Assembly (NCBI RefSeq): GCF_000384295.1
Contig: NZ_KB913037.1
Coordinates: 5,700,822-5,764,821, forward strand
DNA length: 64,000 nucleotides
Reading direction: 5' to 3'
Origin: Amycolatopsis balhimycina FH 1894
Lineage (GTDB): Bacteria > Actinomycetota > Actinomycetes > Mycobacteriales > Pseudonocardiaceae
Each line of letters starts with the position of its first letter. Within the stretch, counting starts at the first letter, position 1. The position numbers and the translations under genes are program-made. Positions 15,636-23,689 of the stretch are shown piece after piece. The notes below the pieces were generated by a model. The model was not told the DNA's origin, did not search any database, and worked only from the letters and a program-made list of their open reading frames with translations.

Positions 15636-16346
15636 CTACCCGCGACGGGCGTTCTGCAGGGCGAGACCCCGAGGTGTCGCCAAGCGGACGATCAGCGCGA
15701 AGACTCCGTCACACAGCAGAGCCAGCACCACAGCCGCCAGGCCGCCCGCGAAGATCTCGCCGTAGCCCTGCGCACCCAATGCGAAGCCGTCGACGATGTA
15801 GCGGCCGAGGCCGCCGCCGTCGTTGACGATCGCTCCGATCGCCACCGTCGCGATCAGCTGGAGGAACGACACCCGCGCGCCCGCCAGGATCACCGGCGAT
15901 GCCAGTGGCAGCTCGAGGCGCAGCATGATCTGCCACTCGCGGTAGCCCGTGCCGCGGGCGGCGTCCACTGTGTCCTGCTCCAAGGACACCACGCCGGCGT
16001 AGGTGTTGGTGAACAGCGGTGGCATCGCCAGCGCGACCAGTGCCAGCAGCAGCGGCCAGAACGTCGTGTCCAGCTCCCAGCGGCTGGCCAGGAACCAGAA
16101 CAGGATGATCAGCCCGAAACTCGGGATCGCCCGGCCGATGTTCACCGCGCTGCTCGCGAGGAACGCGCCGCGGCGGTAGTGGGCCAGCCACAACGCTGCC
16201 GGGATCGTCAGGACCGCCGCGATCACCAGGGCCAGCAGCGAGAACCTGAGGTGCTCGAGCGTCCGGGAGGGGACGCCCGCCTTGTCCGTCCAGCTCCAGC
16301 GGTTCGGGTCGCCGAGCCACGCGTTCAGCTGGTCGAGGAAGCTCAT
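15636..16346 (-). CDS. osmoprotectant ABC transporter permease
   Basis: A 236-residue inner-membrane permease of the OpuBB/OpuCB (ProW) type with about six hydrophobic segments. The EAA-type cytoplasmic loop is DAARGTGYREWQIMLRLELP, which docks the ATPase. It overlaps the second permease by ATGA at 16343-16346 and so is translationally coupled. Together with the binding protein across the divergent promoter it should import glycine betaine, choline or a related quaternary amine. No ATPase gene follows it; the 3' flank is a palindromic element and a convergent gene. Confidence 0.85.
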   Translation of the reverse strand: MSFLDQLNAWLGDPNRWSWTDKAGVPSRTLEHLRFSLLALVIAAVLTIPAALWLAHYRRGAFLASSAVNIGRAIPSFGLIILFWFLASRWELDTTFWPLLLALVALAMPPLFTNTYAGVVSLEQDTVDAARGTGYREWQIMLRLELPLASPVILAGARVSFLQLIATVAIGAIVNDGGGLGRYIVDGFALGAQGYGEIFAGGLAAVVLALLCDGVFALIVRLATPRGLALQNARRG

Positions 16347-17032
16347 CGCGCCCGCACCTTCCTCGACCAGGGGGCCAGGAGGCGCTCGCCGAGCCAGAGC
16401 ACGAGGTCGACGACCACCGCCAGCGCCACCGACAGTGCCACTCCGACGATGATCTCCGTCGGATTGGGCGTCGCCGTCTGGATGCCCGCGCGGATGAAAT
16501 AACCCAGCCCGCCGAGGCCGAGCATCGACGTCACCGTGACCAGTCCGATCGTCGTCACCGCTGCGACGCGCAGCCCGGCGATCACCACCGGCAGCGCCAG
16601 CGGCAGCTCGATCTGCCAGAGCAGCCTGCCCCGCGTGTACCCCATGCCGACCGCGGCCTCGCGGACCTCGTTCGGCACCTGGTCGACGCCCGTGACGATG
16701 TTGCGGACGAGGATGAGCAGCGTGTATGTGGCCAGGGGGATCATCGCGGTGAGGAACGTCAGTCCGAAGAACGGCACCAGCACCGCGAACGCGCCGAGGC
16801 TCGGGATCACGTAAAGCGCGCCGGCCGCGCTCAGGATGAACCCGTACGACCAGCGGAAACGCAGGGAGAGCACGGCGAGCCCGATCGAGACGACCAGCCC
16901 CACGCCGAGCGCGGCGGCGGTCAGTGAGATGTGTTCGCCGAGGCGCTGGACGATGTCGTCCGCGTTGCGGTCCACCCACTTCCACTGGAAGAGCGGGGGT
17001 CCGCTGTCGGCGGCCAGCGGGATCACGTGCAC
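16343..17032 (-). CDS. osmoprotectant ABC transporter permease
   Basis: A 229-residue permease, first gene of the minus-strand pair. Five or six hydrophobic segments and the loop REAAVGMGYTRGRLLWQIELP-like region (EAA motif EAAVGMGYTRG) match OpuBD/OpuCD proteins. Start is GTG 17032, giving MHVIPLAAD. It diverges from the substrate-binding lipoprotein gene, with 138 bp between starts containing a perfect inverted repeat that could coordinate both directions. Confidence 0.85.
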   Translation of the reverse strand: MHVIPLAADSGPPLFQWKWVDRNADDIVQRLGEHISLTAAALGVGLVVSIGLAVLSLRFRWSYGFILSAAGALYVIPSLGAFAVLVPFFGLTFLTAMIPLATYTLLILVRNIVTGVDQVPNEVREAAVGMGYTRGRLLWQIELPLALPVVIAGLRVAAVTTIGLVTVTSMLGLGGLGYFIRAGIQTATPNPTEIIVGVALSVALAVVVDLVLWLGERLLAPWSRKVRAR

Positions 17033-17059
17033 CGGCCGACCCTACCCCGATCGAGCGGT

Positions 17060-17083
17060 CAAATTCCGCAGGCTGGGAATTTG
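17060..17083. promoter_or_regulatory. candidate operator between the osmoprotectant transporter genes
   Basis: CAAATTCC (17060-17067) and GGAATTTG (17076-17083) form a perfect inverted repeat with an 8-base gap. It lies 28 bp before the permease start and 88 bp before the binding-protein start. Its AT-rich arms stand out from the surrounding DNA. Confidence 0.55.
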
Positions 17084-17170
17084 TGACGGTTTCTCCCAGC
17101 ATGTGGATTCTTGTCGGTGGGCGGCGCTAGGGTCCTTTCGTCTGTTCGAGTGACGAGGGAGTGGGGATTC

Positions 17171-18094
17171 GTGCGCTGGTTCCGGAACGCGTCGATGGTG
17201 GCGGTGGCTGTCGCGGCGACGCTCGGCTTGGCCGCCTGTGGTGGTGGCAGCGGCAGCGGTGACAAGCCCGCCGCGCAGAGCAAGGGTGGCGCGCCGATCG
17301 TCGTCGCGTCCTTCAACTTCACCGACAGCCAGATCCTCGCGGAGATCTACGCGCAGGCCCTGGAAGCCAAGGGCTACCCGGTGGCGCGCAAGCTGAACCT
17401 GGGCTCGCGCGAGCTGATCTACCCGTCGCTGAAGTCCGGTGAGCTGCAGTTCATCCCGGAGTACCAGGGTGCGGCGATCACCACCGGCTTCGGCAAGGAA
17501 GCCGGCAAGACCGCGCAGGAGGAGCACGACCAGCTGGCCAAGCTGTTCGAGCCCAGCGGTGTCGCGCTGCTGAACTTCGCGGCCGCCGAGGACAAGAACA
17601 CCTACATCGTCAAGTCCGACCTGGCCAAGGAAAAGGGCCTCGCGTCGATCAGCGACCTGAAGAAGCTGGACAAGGTCGTCATGGCGGGCCCGCCGGAGTG
17701 CGAGAAGCGGCTTCCGTGCTTCAAGGGCTTCACGGACGTCTACAAGCTGACCAACATCACCTTCCAGACCATCCAGGAAGCCGGGCCGCGCGTCCAGCAG
17801 CTCAAGTCGGGCGCGGTCACGGTCATCCCGGTCGACTCGGTCAGCCCGCTGACCGGCGACTCGAACTACACCGTGCTCAAGGACGACCTGAACATCGTGC
17901 CGACCGAGAACGTCGTGCCCGCCGTGAACAAGAAGGTCGCCGACGAGCGCGGCGCCGACTTCGCCAACGCGGTCAACGCGGTGAGCGCCAAGCTGACCAC
18001 GGATGTCATGCGCGACCTGAACAAGCGCGTCGACTCCGACGGCGAGAAGGCCGCCGACGTCGCGAAGGACTGGCTCGCCCAGGCCGGTCTCTGA
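17171..18094 (+). CDS. osmoprotectant-binding lipoprotein
   Basis: A 307-residue lipoprotein. The N-terminus has a basic WFRNAS, a hydrophobic core and the lipobox LAAC, so the mature protein is tethered outside the membrane. The body is an OpuAC/OsmF-type solute-binding fold: IVVASFNFTDSQILAEIYA, LKSGELQFIPEYQG and the C-terminal VVPAVNKKVADERG. Such proteins bind betaine, choline or carnitine through an aromatic box. GTG 17171 with GAGGGAG upstream is preferred over a longer frame because it places the signal peptide at the N-terminus. Confidence 0.85.
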   Translation: MRWFRNASMVAVAVAATLGLAACGGGSGSGDKPAAQSKGGAPIVVASFNFTDSQILAEIYAQALEAKGYPVARKLNLGSRELIYPSLKSGELQFIPEYQGAAITTGFGKEAGKTAQEEHDQLAKLFEPSGVALLNFAAAEDKNTYIVKSDLAKEKGLASISDLKKLDKVVMAGPPECEKRLPCFKGFTDVYKLTNITFQTIQEAGPRVQQLKSGAVTVIPVDSVSPLTGDSNYTVLKDDLNIVPTENVVPAVNKKVADERGADFANAVNAVSAKLTTDVMRDLNKRVDSDGEKAADVAKDWLAQAGL

Positions 18095-18098
18095 GCAG

Positions 18099-18129
18099 GA
18101 GGGCCCTCGGAACACCTCCGAGGGCCCTC
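18099..18129. terminator. bidirectional terminator after the binding protein
   Basis: Perfect 13-bp arms (18099-18111, 18117-18129) with a 5-base loop, sitting 4 bp after the plus-strand stop and 4 bp before the end of the minus-strand SRPBCC gene. Confidence 0.8.
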
Positions 18130-18133
18130 ACCC

Positions 18134-19021
18134 TCACTCGTCGGTCACGAGGATCCCGGCGGGGACGCCCGCTACCTCGATCTTGCGCCAGATCGAGCGC
18201 CAGACCGGCAGCTCGTGGTAGCGCCGCAACTCGGCGACGCCGCTGAGCCAGCCGCCCCAGGCCGAATACGGCGGGTTGGCGGGGTCGAAACCGCTGTGCA
18301 CGATGGTGAGCCGGGTCCGGCCGTCCGAACCGGCCAGCTCCCAGGTGGTCGTCTCGTTGTCGGCGAAGCGCAGGGCCGCCTTGCGGCCTGGTTCGAACTC
18401 GACGAACTTGGCCCCGCCCGGGTCCACATCGAACCCGCCCATCGCGAACCGGCCGCCCAGCCGGGGCTCGATGTCCACGTTGGCGCGGAACCAGCGGCGG
18501 AAGTGCTCCGGCTGGACCAGGGAGTCGAACACCTCGGCCGGTGCCGCGTCGATGACGACCGACGCGCGCAGCTGGTCCGAGGTGAAGTCGATCTTCGGGG
18601 TCAGCTCACGGCCGGCCAGGTAGTCGGCCAGGTTGGCGACCGCCAGCGCCCAGAACGTCTGCACCGCGCCACGGGCACCGGCCTTGTCGGCCAGCACCTC
18701 CTCGAAACTGGGCAGGTCGCTGTGGCTGAGCGTCACCAGCGTGCCGTCCTGATCCTCGTCCACCTCGAACTGCACCGTGTCCTCCACACCCTCCACGGTC
18801 CAGCCGAACCGGATGCTGCGCTCGTCCACGTGCAGCACGCGCTGGTGCGGCTCGGCGCCGTCCGGGGTGGAGGGGCCCCAGAACTCGAATCTGGCGGGCA
18901 GATCGACCTCGGCGTGCTCGGTCAGCCAGACACGCAGCGCGGCCGGATCGGTCAGCGCTTCGTACGTGACCTTCGGCGGAGCCGGAACGACCGCGCGAAG
19001 GACCAGGTCAGGTTCGGTCAT
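18134..19021 (-). CDS. tandem SRPBCC (AHSA1/START-like) protein
   Basis: A 295-residue protein with two SRPBCC modules: the first opens VLRAVVPAPPKVTYEALTDP and the second (from about residue 165) LRASVVIDAAPAEVFDSLVQP, each ending in an amphipathic helix. These folds bind hydrophobic ligands or, in AHSA1 proteins, Hsp90-type partners. It overlaps the upstream ArsR-type regulator gene by 14 bp on the same strand; ArsR-SRPBCC pairs are common and the enzyme-like partner is usually the regulated gene. Confidence 0.8.
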   Translation of the reverse strand: MTEPDLVLRAVVPAPPKVTYEALTDPAALRVWLTEHAEVDLPARFEFWGPSTPDGAEPHQRVLHVDERSIRFGWTVEGVEDTVQFEVDEDQDGTLVTLSHSDLPSFEEVLADKAGARGAVQTFWALAVANLADYLAGRELTPKIDFTSDQLRASVVIDAAPAEVFDSLVQPEHFRRWFRANVDIEPRLGGRFAMGGFDVDPGGAKFVEFEPGRKAALRFADNETTTWELAGSDGRTRLTIVHSGFDPANPPYSAWGGWLSGVAELRRYHELPVWRSIWRKIEVAGVPAGILVTDE

Positions 19022-19571
19022 CGGGATTTCCCTTCGGGTAGCAGGCGACGGCCAGGCGGAACGCGTCGCCTTCGGCGCCGCCGTAGCGGGTGAACAGGTC
19101 CTGCAGCGTCTGCTGCAGGTCGTCGAGGAACGCCTTGCGCTGCTCCGGGCGCACCCGGATTTCGCCGGACACGCCGATCGACGGCAGATCCGGCCGGGTG
19201 CGGTCGAGGGCGGCGACGTCGGCCTGAACGTCCTCCATCAGGTCGATCAGGTAGCCGAGGCTGAGCCGGTCGCGGGTCTGGCGCAGCCCGATCCGCCCCA
19301 CCAGGCTCGGCGCCAGCCAGTAGGACCGGGCGGCCGCCTGATAGATCCCCTCGTGGATCCCGCGCACCCGGCGCTCGGCGACCTGGCCGGCCAGACCGGC
19401 CTCCACCAGGCGTTTCACGTGGTAGTAGACCCGCTGGGGGGTCTGGTCGAGCTCGGCCGCCACCTCGGTGCACGACCGGGGCTCGGCGAGCTGCCGCAGC
19501 ACTTCGATCCGCTGCGGCTTGAGCAGGGCCTCGGCCTGCTCGATCTGATCGAGGTAGACGATGTCTCTCAT
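19008..19571 (-). CDS. ArsR-like helix-turn-helix regulator
   Basis: A 187-residue regulator. The winged helix spans about residues 5-75: LDQIEQAEALLKPQRIEVLR, CTEVAAELDQTPQRVYYHVKRLVEAGL is the recognition region (HVKRL typical of ArsR/PadR-like proteins). The C-terminal half is helical and may bind ligand. I choose ATG 19571 because the extra upstream residues would be encoded by an AT-rich promoter (19584-19610). First gene of a two-gene unit with the SRPBCC gene. Confidence 0.8.
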   Translation of the reverse strand: MRDIVYLDQIEQAEALLKPQRIEVLRQLAEPRSCTEVAAELDQTPQRVYYHVKRLVEAGLAGQVAERRVRGIHEGIYQAAARSYWLAPSLVGRIGLRQTRDRLSLGYLIDLMEDVQADVAALDRTRPDLPSIGVSGEIRVRPEQRKAFLDDLQQTLQDLFTRYGGAEGDAFRLAVACYPKGNPDDRT

Positions 19572-19583
19572 GGCGAAAATCAG

Positions 19584-19610
19584 CTTGTATGTAAAAAAAC
19601 TTTTTGTCAA
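19584..19610 (-). promoter_or_regulatory. promoter of the ArsR-SRPBCC unit
   Basis: On the minus strand TTGACA (19610-19605) and TACAAG (19589-19584) are 15 bases apart within a strikingly AT-rich island. The predicted start of transcription is within a few bases of the ATG at 19571, so the message is nearly leaderless. Confidence 0.5.
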
Positions 19611-19647
19611 TGGTCCGGCCGAGGCCGAGAGCGAGTGGTTCCGGGGA

Positions 19648-20424
19648 CTAAGCGGTCCCGCGCACGACCCAGGCGCGGGCGGACAGCGGGATCGAGCCGT
19701 CCGGTGCGGTCGGCAGGCGGCTGCGCAGGAGTTCGCGGATCTGGTCCCGGCGGGCCTCGGGAAGGGTCGCGAGGTACGCCGGCCCCGGGCCCTGCCGGCC
19801 GAGGAACGGCTGCCAGTAGTCGTCGAAGCCGGTGAACACGGTCGGGATCCTGACCTCGTCGATCGCCACGCCGTCCAGGCCCGCGTCCGACCACAACCGG
19901 CCGAGCGGCTCCGGCCGGCAGAGGGGGAACCGGCGGCCTTCGTGCAGGTCCGCGGCCGCCGGGTCCACCTCGGCCGCGGCGTCCCAGAAGTACCGGAGCA
20001 GCTCCATGCCCTGCGCGAGGTCCCACAGGTAGGCCACGTCGAGGCCGCCGGGAACGGTCACCCGCCTGATCTCCGCGGCGGCCGCGGCCGGGTCGGGGAC
20101 GAAGTTCAGCACGAGCCCGGAAACGACGACGTCGAAGCGGTCGTCCGGGAACGGCAGCTCCCGGGCGTCGGCGAGCGTGAACGACGCCCGCGGATCGGTC
20201 ACGCGCTCCCGGGCCGTGGCCAGGAATCCTTCGGATGGGTCAACGCCGGCGATCTCGGCCGGGTCGGCCGCGGTCAGCACCGCCGCCGTCAGCGCGCCGG
20301 TCCCGCAGCCGACGTCGAGCCAGCGGCGGCTCGCGGGGACGTCGAGCCCCCGCACGAACGTCTCCGCGAGCCGGCGGCTCCAGCGGCCCATGAAGGCTTC
20401 GTAAGCGTCACCCGATTGCCACAT
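19648..20424 (-). CDS. class I SAM-dependent methyltransferase
   Basis: A 258-residue Methyltransf_11/25-type enzyme. Motif I is WLDVGCGTGALTAAVL, motif II region GVDPSEGFLATARERV, and the acidic motif LADARELPFPDDRFDVVVS follows, with LNFVPDP where UbiE-like enzymes place their motif III. Start ATG 20424 is followed by the typical WQSGDAYEAFMGRWSRRLAE. The substrate is unknown. It stands alone between the ArsR and MarR units on the same strand. Confidence 0.8.
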   Translation of the reverse strand: MWQSGDAYEAFMGRWSRRLAETFVRGLDVPASRRWLDVGCGTGALTAAVLTAADPAEIAGVDPSEGFLATARERVTDPRASFTLADARELPFPDDRFDVVVSGLVLNFVPDPAAAAAEIRRVTVPGGLDVAYLWDLAQGMELLRYFWDAAAEVDPAAADLHEGRRFPLCRPEPLGRLWSDAGLDGVAIDEVRIPTVFTGFDDYWQPFLGRQGPGPAYLATLPEARRDQIRELLRSRLPTAPDGSIPLSARAWVVRGTA

Positions 20425-20453
20425 GCTGGGGAGTACAGCACAAAAACCGCTGG

Positions 20454-20927
20454 TCAGCCGTCAGCCAGGTCACCGGTCGCGGTGTGCCCCGCCGACGTCG
20501 CGCGGTGGAGGAACTCCGCGATCAGCGCCAGCTCGTCTTCGCTGTAGCCGGCGCAGAGCTCGTCCATCGCGGTGTTCATCCCCGCGTAGAGCCGGAACAG
20601 CTCGGCGTTGCGGCCGCGGACCGCGCGCACGGCGACCGCGCGCCGGTCGGCCGCTTCGGGGTCGCGTTCGCGGACGATCCAGCCGCCCTTCTGGAGCCGG
20701 TCGAGGATGCCGGTCATCGTCGCCGGGTGCAGGCCCGCGCGGCGGGCGAGCGCACTCGGGCTGAGCGGGCCGTGCCGGGCGATCAGCTCGAGGCAGTCCA
20801 GGTCGACGTCCTTGAGGCCCAGGTGCGCGCTGACCTGGTGGTTCAGCAGCGAAAGCTGGTTGCGCAGCTCCCGCAACGACTCCTTCACCACCACGGTCGA
20901 CCGGCGGCGGCCCGCTCGCGAACTCAT
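20454..20927 (-). CDS. MarR-family regulator
   Basis: A 157-residue MarR protein. Helix-turn-helix and wing occupy about residues 50-100: LSPSALARRAGLHPATMTGILDRLQKGGWI and then DPEAADRRAVAVRA, in which D and R of the wing are conserved. A perfect inverted repeat overlaps its ribosome binding site and start codon, which implies autorepression. It diverges from an SRPBCC gene (146 bp between starts) that is the most likely target. Confidence 0.85.
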   Translation of the reverse strand: MSSRAGRRRSTVVVKESLRELRNQLSLLNHQVSAHLGLKDVDLDCLELIARHGPLSPSALARRAGLHPATMTGILDRLQKGGWIVRERDPEAADRRAVAVRAVRGRNAELFRLYAGMNTAMDELCAGYSEDELALIAEFLHRATSAGHTATGDLADG

Positions 20928-20940
20928 ACGACCCTCGTAT
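20926..20940. promoter_or_regulatory. candidate MarR operator over the start codon
   Basis: ATACGA-CCC-TCGTAT is a perfect 6-bp inverted repeat at 20926-20940. On the minus strand it contains GAGGG (the ribosome binding site) and the first two bases of the ATG, so bound protein would block initiation directly. Confidence 0.6.
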
Positions 20941-21073
20941 CATCTGGACTACCGGCAGCCTAACCGCCGAGGGCCATCCTCGTGTGCGCGCGGACGTCGG
21001 CGTCCCGCCCGCCGGCGGTGCGCCGCTCGGTGAAATCGTGGACCCTGATCCGTACGTCGGGAAAAGGAGTCAA

Positions 21074-21508
21074 ATGGGAAAGGTCACGGCCACCGCGGAG
21101 CGCACGATCGACGCCCCGGCCGACAAGGTCCGCGCGCTCGTCGCCGACTACGCCGAAACGCGCCCGAAGCTGCTCACCGAGCACTACCGCGACTACGAGG
21201 TGACCGAGGGCGGCGTCGGCGCCGGGACCAAGGCCGGGTGGAAGCTGCAGGCAACGTCGAAGCGCGTGCGCGACGTCAAGGCCACCGTCACCGAGCCTCG
21301 CCCGGGGACACTGGTCGAAACCGACGCGAACTCCAGCATGGTCACCACGTGGACGGTCGCCGAAGCGGGTGAACGTAGTGTCGTGAAGATCGAGACCGCC
21401 TGGGACGGTGCGGGCGGCATCGGCGGTTTCTTCGAGAAGACCTTCGCGCCGGGTGGGCTGAAGAAGATCTACGACGGCGTGCTCGGGAAGCTCGCGGAGA
21501 TCGTGTAA
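21074..21508 (+). CDS. SRPBCC family protein
   Basis: A 144-residue single-domain SRPBCC (polyketide cyclase/dehydrase-like) protein: AERTIDAPADKVRALVADY opens the fold and the long C-terminal helix begins GGFFEKTFAPGGLKKIYD. ATG 21074 is preceded by AAAGGAG. Ligand unknown. It diverges from the MarR gene. Confidence 0.8.
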   Translation: MGKVTATAERTIDAPADKVRALVADYAETRPKLLTEHYRDYEVTEGGVGAGTKAGWKLQATSKRVRDVKATVTEPRPGTLVETDANSSMVTTWTVAEAGERSVVKIETAWDGAGGIGGFFEKTFAPGGLKKIYDGVLGKLAEIV

Positions 21509-21604
21509 CCGATCACAATCGGAATCTGCGCCCCGGTTAGCTGGTTACATCGGGTGGAATCCGGGGCGTCTGCCCCGCTTCGAGACTTTGGAGGAGATTC
21601 GACG

Positions 21605-22612
21605 ATGAGCACGGCGACCGAAATCCGGCTGGCTTCGCGGCCGGAAGGTGTTCCGACGCACGACAACTTCGAGATCGTCGACACCGAGGTGCCGGCGCCG
21701 GGTGCCAACCAGATCCTGGTCCGCAACCTGATCATGAGCGTCGACCCCGCGATGCGTGGCCGCATGAAGGACGTCAAGTCCTACGCGCCGCCGTTCGGAG
21801 TCGGCGAGGTCATGTCCGGCGGGGCCGTCGGCGAGGTCGTCACGTCGAACGTCGACGACGTCAAGCCGGGTGACCACGTCCTGCACCAGGCCGGCTGGCG
21901 CACCCACGCCGTGCTCGACGCGGGCCGGTACGTCAAGGTCGACGGGGCCGCGGCGCCGCTGTCGACGTACCTCGGCGTGCTCGGCATGCCGGGCCTGACC
22001 GCGTACTCGGGCCTGCTGGAGTCGGCCGAGTTCAAGCCGGGCGACACGGTGTTCGTGTCCGGCGCGGCCGGCGCGGTCGGCTCGCTGGTCGGGCAGATCG
22101 CGAAGCTGAAGGGCGCCAAGCGCGTCATCGGCTCCGCGGGTTCGGCGGAGAAGGTCCGCCACCTGATCGACGACCTCGGCTTCGACGCCGCCTTCAACTA
22201 CAAGGACGGCCCGGTCGTCGAGCAGCTGCACAAGGCGGCGCCGGAGGGCATCGACGTCTACTTCGACAACGTCGGCGGCGAGCACCTCGAAGCGGCCATC
22301 GACGCCATCACCGTGCACGGCCGGATCGCCATCTGCGGGATGATCTCCACGTACAACGCGACCGAGCCGACGCCGGCGCCGCGCAACCTCGCGCAGGTCA
22401 TCGCCAAGCGGCTCACCATCCGCGGCCTGCTGGTGATCGACCACTGGCACCTGCAGCAGCAATTCGTCAGCGAAGTCGCGCCGCTGGTCAGCTCCGGCGA
22501 GATCAAGTACTCCGAGACCTTCGTCGACGGCATCCGCAACGCGCCCGAGGCGTTCCTCGGCCTGCTGTCCGGGGCCAACACCGGCAAGATGCTGGTCCGC
22601 ATCGCGGACTAG
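21605..22612 (+). CDS. NADP-dependent zinc-free oxidoreductase (CurA-like MDR family)
   Basis: A 335-residue medium-chain reductase without zinc ligands. SVDPAMRGRM near residue 45 and MPGLTAYSGLLE are typical of leukotriene-B4 12-hydroxydehydrogenase/curcumin reductase relatives; the NADP site is VFVSGAAGAVGSLVGQIA. These enzymes reduce alkenal and enone double bonds, removing reactive carbonyls. ATG 21605 has GGAGGAGATT upstream. Its stop overlaps the end of the opposing haloacid-dehalogenase gene by 4 bp. Confidence 0.85.
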   Translation: MSTATEIRLASRPEGVPTHDNFEIVDTEVPAPGANQILVRNLIMSVDPAMRGRMKDVKSYAPPFGVGEVMSGGAVGEVVTSNVDDVKPGDHVLHQAGWRTHAVLDAGRYVKVDGAAAPLSTYLGVLGMPGLTAYSGLLESAEFKPGDTVFVSGAAGAVGSLVGQIAKLKGAKRVIGSAGSAEKVRHLIDDLGFDAAFNYKDGPVVEQLHKAAPEGIDVYFDNVGGEHLEAAIDAITVHGRIAICGMISTYNATEPTPAPRNLAQVIAKRLTIRGLLVIDHWHLQQQFVSEVAPLVSSGEIKYSETFVDGIRNAPEAFLGLLSGANTGKMLVRIAD

Positions 22613-23232
22613 AGCAGCTCGGCCAGCTCCGGCAGGGCCGAGATCGTGTACGTCGGCTCGGGTGAGCCGGGCAGCGGGCGGACGCCGGGACGGGCGAGCA
22701 ACGCCGTCCGCAGCCCGGCCGCCTGCGCGCCCGCGATGTCCCAGTCGTGCGCGGCGATCATCACCGCCTCCTGCCCGGGGTAGGCGGCCACGACCTGGTG
22801 GTACGGCTCCGGCGCGGGCTTGAGCCGGCCGGCCTGCTCGGCCGAGAAGATCCGGTCGAAGAGCGGGGCCAGGCCGGAGTTCTGCAGCTGGGCCTCGGCG
22901 GTGGCGAGCGGCGAGTTCGTCAGCGCGACGACGGTGTGGCCCGCCTCCCGGAGCTTCGCCAGGCCTGCTTCGACGTCCGGATGGGCGGGGAGGCTCCGCA
23001 GCCCTTCCCCGAGCGCGGCGAGATCGACCTCCCGCCCGTGCCGGGCGGCCACCTCGACGGCGGCCGCGCCCGCGATGCCGGCGAAGTCCTGGTAGCCGCC
23101 GGTCGCCGTCACCGTCAGGACGGTGTGGATGGCCAGCCCGAACCACTCGCGCCGCAGTTCGGGGCCGCCGACCAGGGCGTCCATCGGGGCGAGGTCGAGC
23201 AGGGTCTCGTTGACGTCGAACACGCACAGCAT
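22609..23232 (-). CDS. haloacid dehalogenase type II-like hydrolase
   Basis: A 207-residue HAD protein. Motif I is FDVNETLLDL, in which the second aspartate is replaced by Asn-Glu as in L-2-haloacid dehalogenases; motif II is VALTNSPLA, the lysine is in GRLKPAPEPYH, and the last acidic motif is IAAHDWDIAGAQAAG. It therefore resembles haloacid dehalogenase type II rather than a phosphatase. ATG 23232. It diverges from an ArsR gene across 61 bp filled with operator repeats and is probably that regulator's target. Confidence 0.85.
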   Translation of the reverse strand: MLCVFDVNETLLDLAPMDALVGGPELRREWFGLAIHTVLTVTATGGYQDFAGIAGAAAVEVAARHGREVDLAALGEGLRSLPAHPDVEAGLAKLREAGHTVVALTNSPLATAEAQLQNSGLAPLFDRIFSAEQAGRLKPAPEPYHQVVAAYPGQEAVMIAAHDWDIAGAQAAGLRTALLARPGVRPLPGSPEPTYTISALPELAELL

Positions 23233-23257
23233 GCGGCGCTCCGGAGGTTCGAAGGTT

Positions 23258-23293
23258 GTCGTACCTGACCGAAGGTACGACAGCTGTCGTACC
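23258..23293. promoter_or_regulatory. triple half-site operator of the ArsR regulator
   Basis: GTCGTACC (23258-23265), GGTACGAC (23274-23281) and GTCGTACC (23286-23293) occupy the gap between divergent starts. The last two, with AGCT between them, make a perfect 20-bp palindrome that ends immediately before the regulator's ATG. Confidence 0.7.
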
Positions 23294-23689
23294 ATGTCCA
23301 GCATGCCCGGTGAACTGCCGATCCCCGAGATGGCCGACGTCGACCTCGGCGCCGTCCTGTCCGCGCTCGCCGATCCGCACCGCCGCGCGGTGGTCCTGGA
23401 GCTCGTCGGCGGCGACGGCGGTGAGCGGGCCTGCTCGTCGTTCCCGCTGCCGATCGCCAAGTCGACCCGGACGCACCACTGGCGCGTGCTGCGCGAGGCC
23501 GGCCTGGTCCGGCAGCGCGACGCGGGGAACGGCACGTTCGTCCGCCTGCGGCGGGACGAGTTCGACGCGCGGTTCCCCGGCCTGCTCGACGTCGTCGCCG
23601 AGATCAGTACTGCTGGGTCATCGCCCGTTCGTCGAGCCTCGCGTCCAGCTCCTCCGCCGAGACCGGCAGAGCCATCTGGTCGCGCATGA
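23294..23689 (+). CDS. ArsR-family helix-turn-helix regulator
   Basis: A 131-residue frame. The winged helix spans about residues 18-92: VLSALADPHRRAVVLELV, the recognition segment KSTRTHHWRVLREAGLV and a wing RDAGNGTFVRLRRDEF. The last 30 residues are Pro/Ala/Arg-rich and overlap the end of the opposing flavin-binding gene by 86 bp, so the functional protein may end near residue 105. The ATG at 23294 abuts a 20-bp palindrome; an ATG at 23303 is an alternative. Confidence 0.75.
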   Translation: MSSMPGELPIPEMADVDLGAVLSALADPHRRAVVLELVGGDGGERACSSFPLPIAKSTRTHHWRVLREAGLVRQRDAGNGTFVRLRRDEFDARFPGLLDVVAEISTAGSSPVRRASRPAPPPRPAEPSGRA

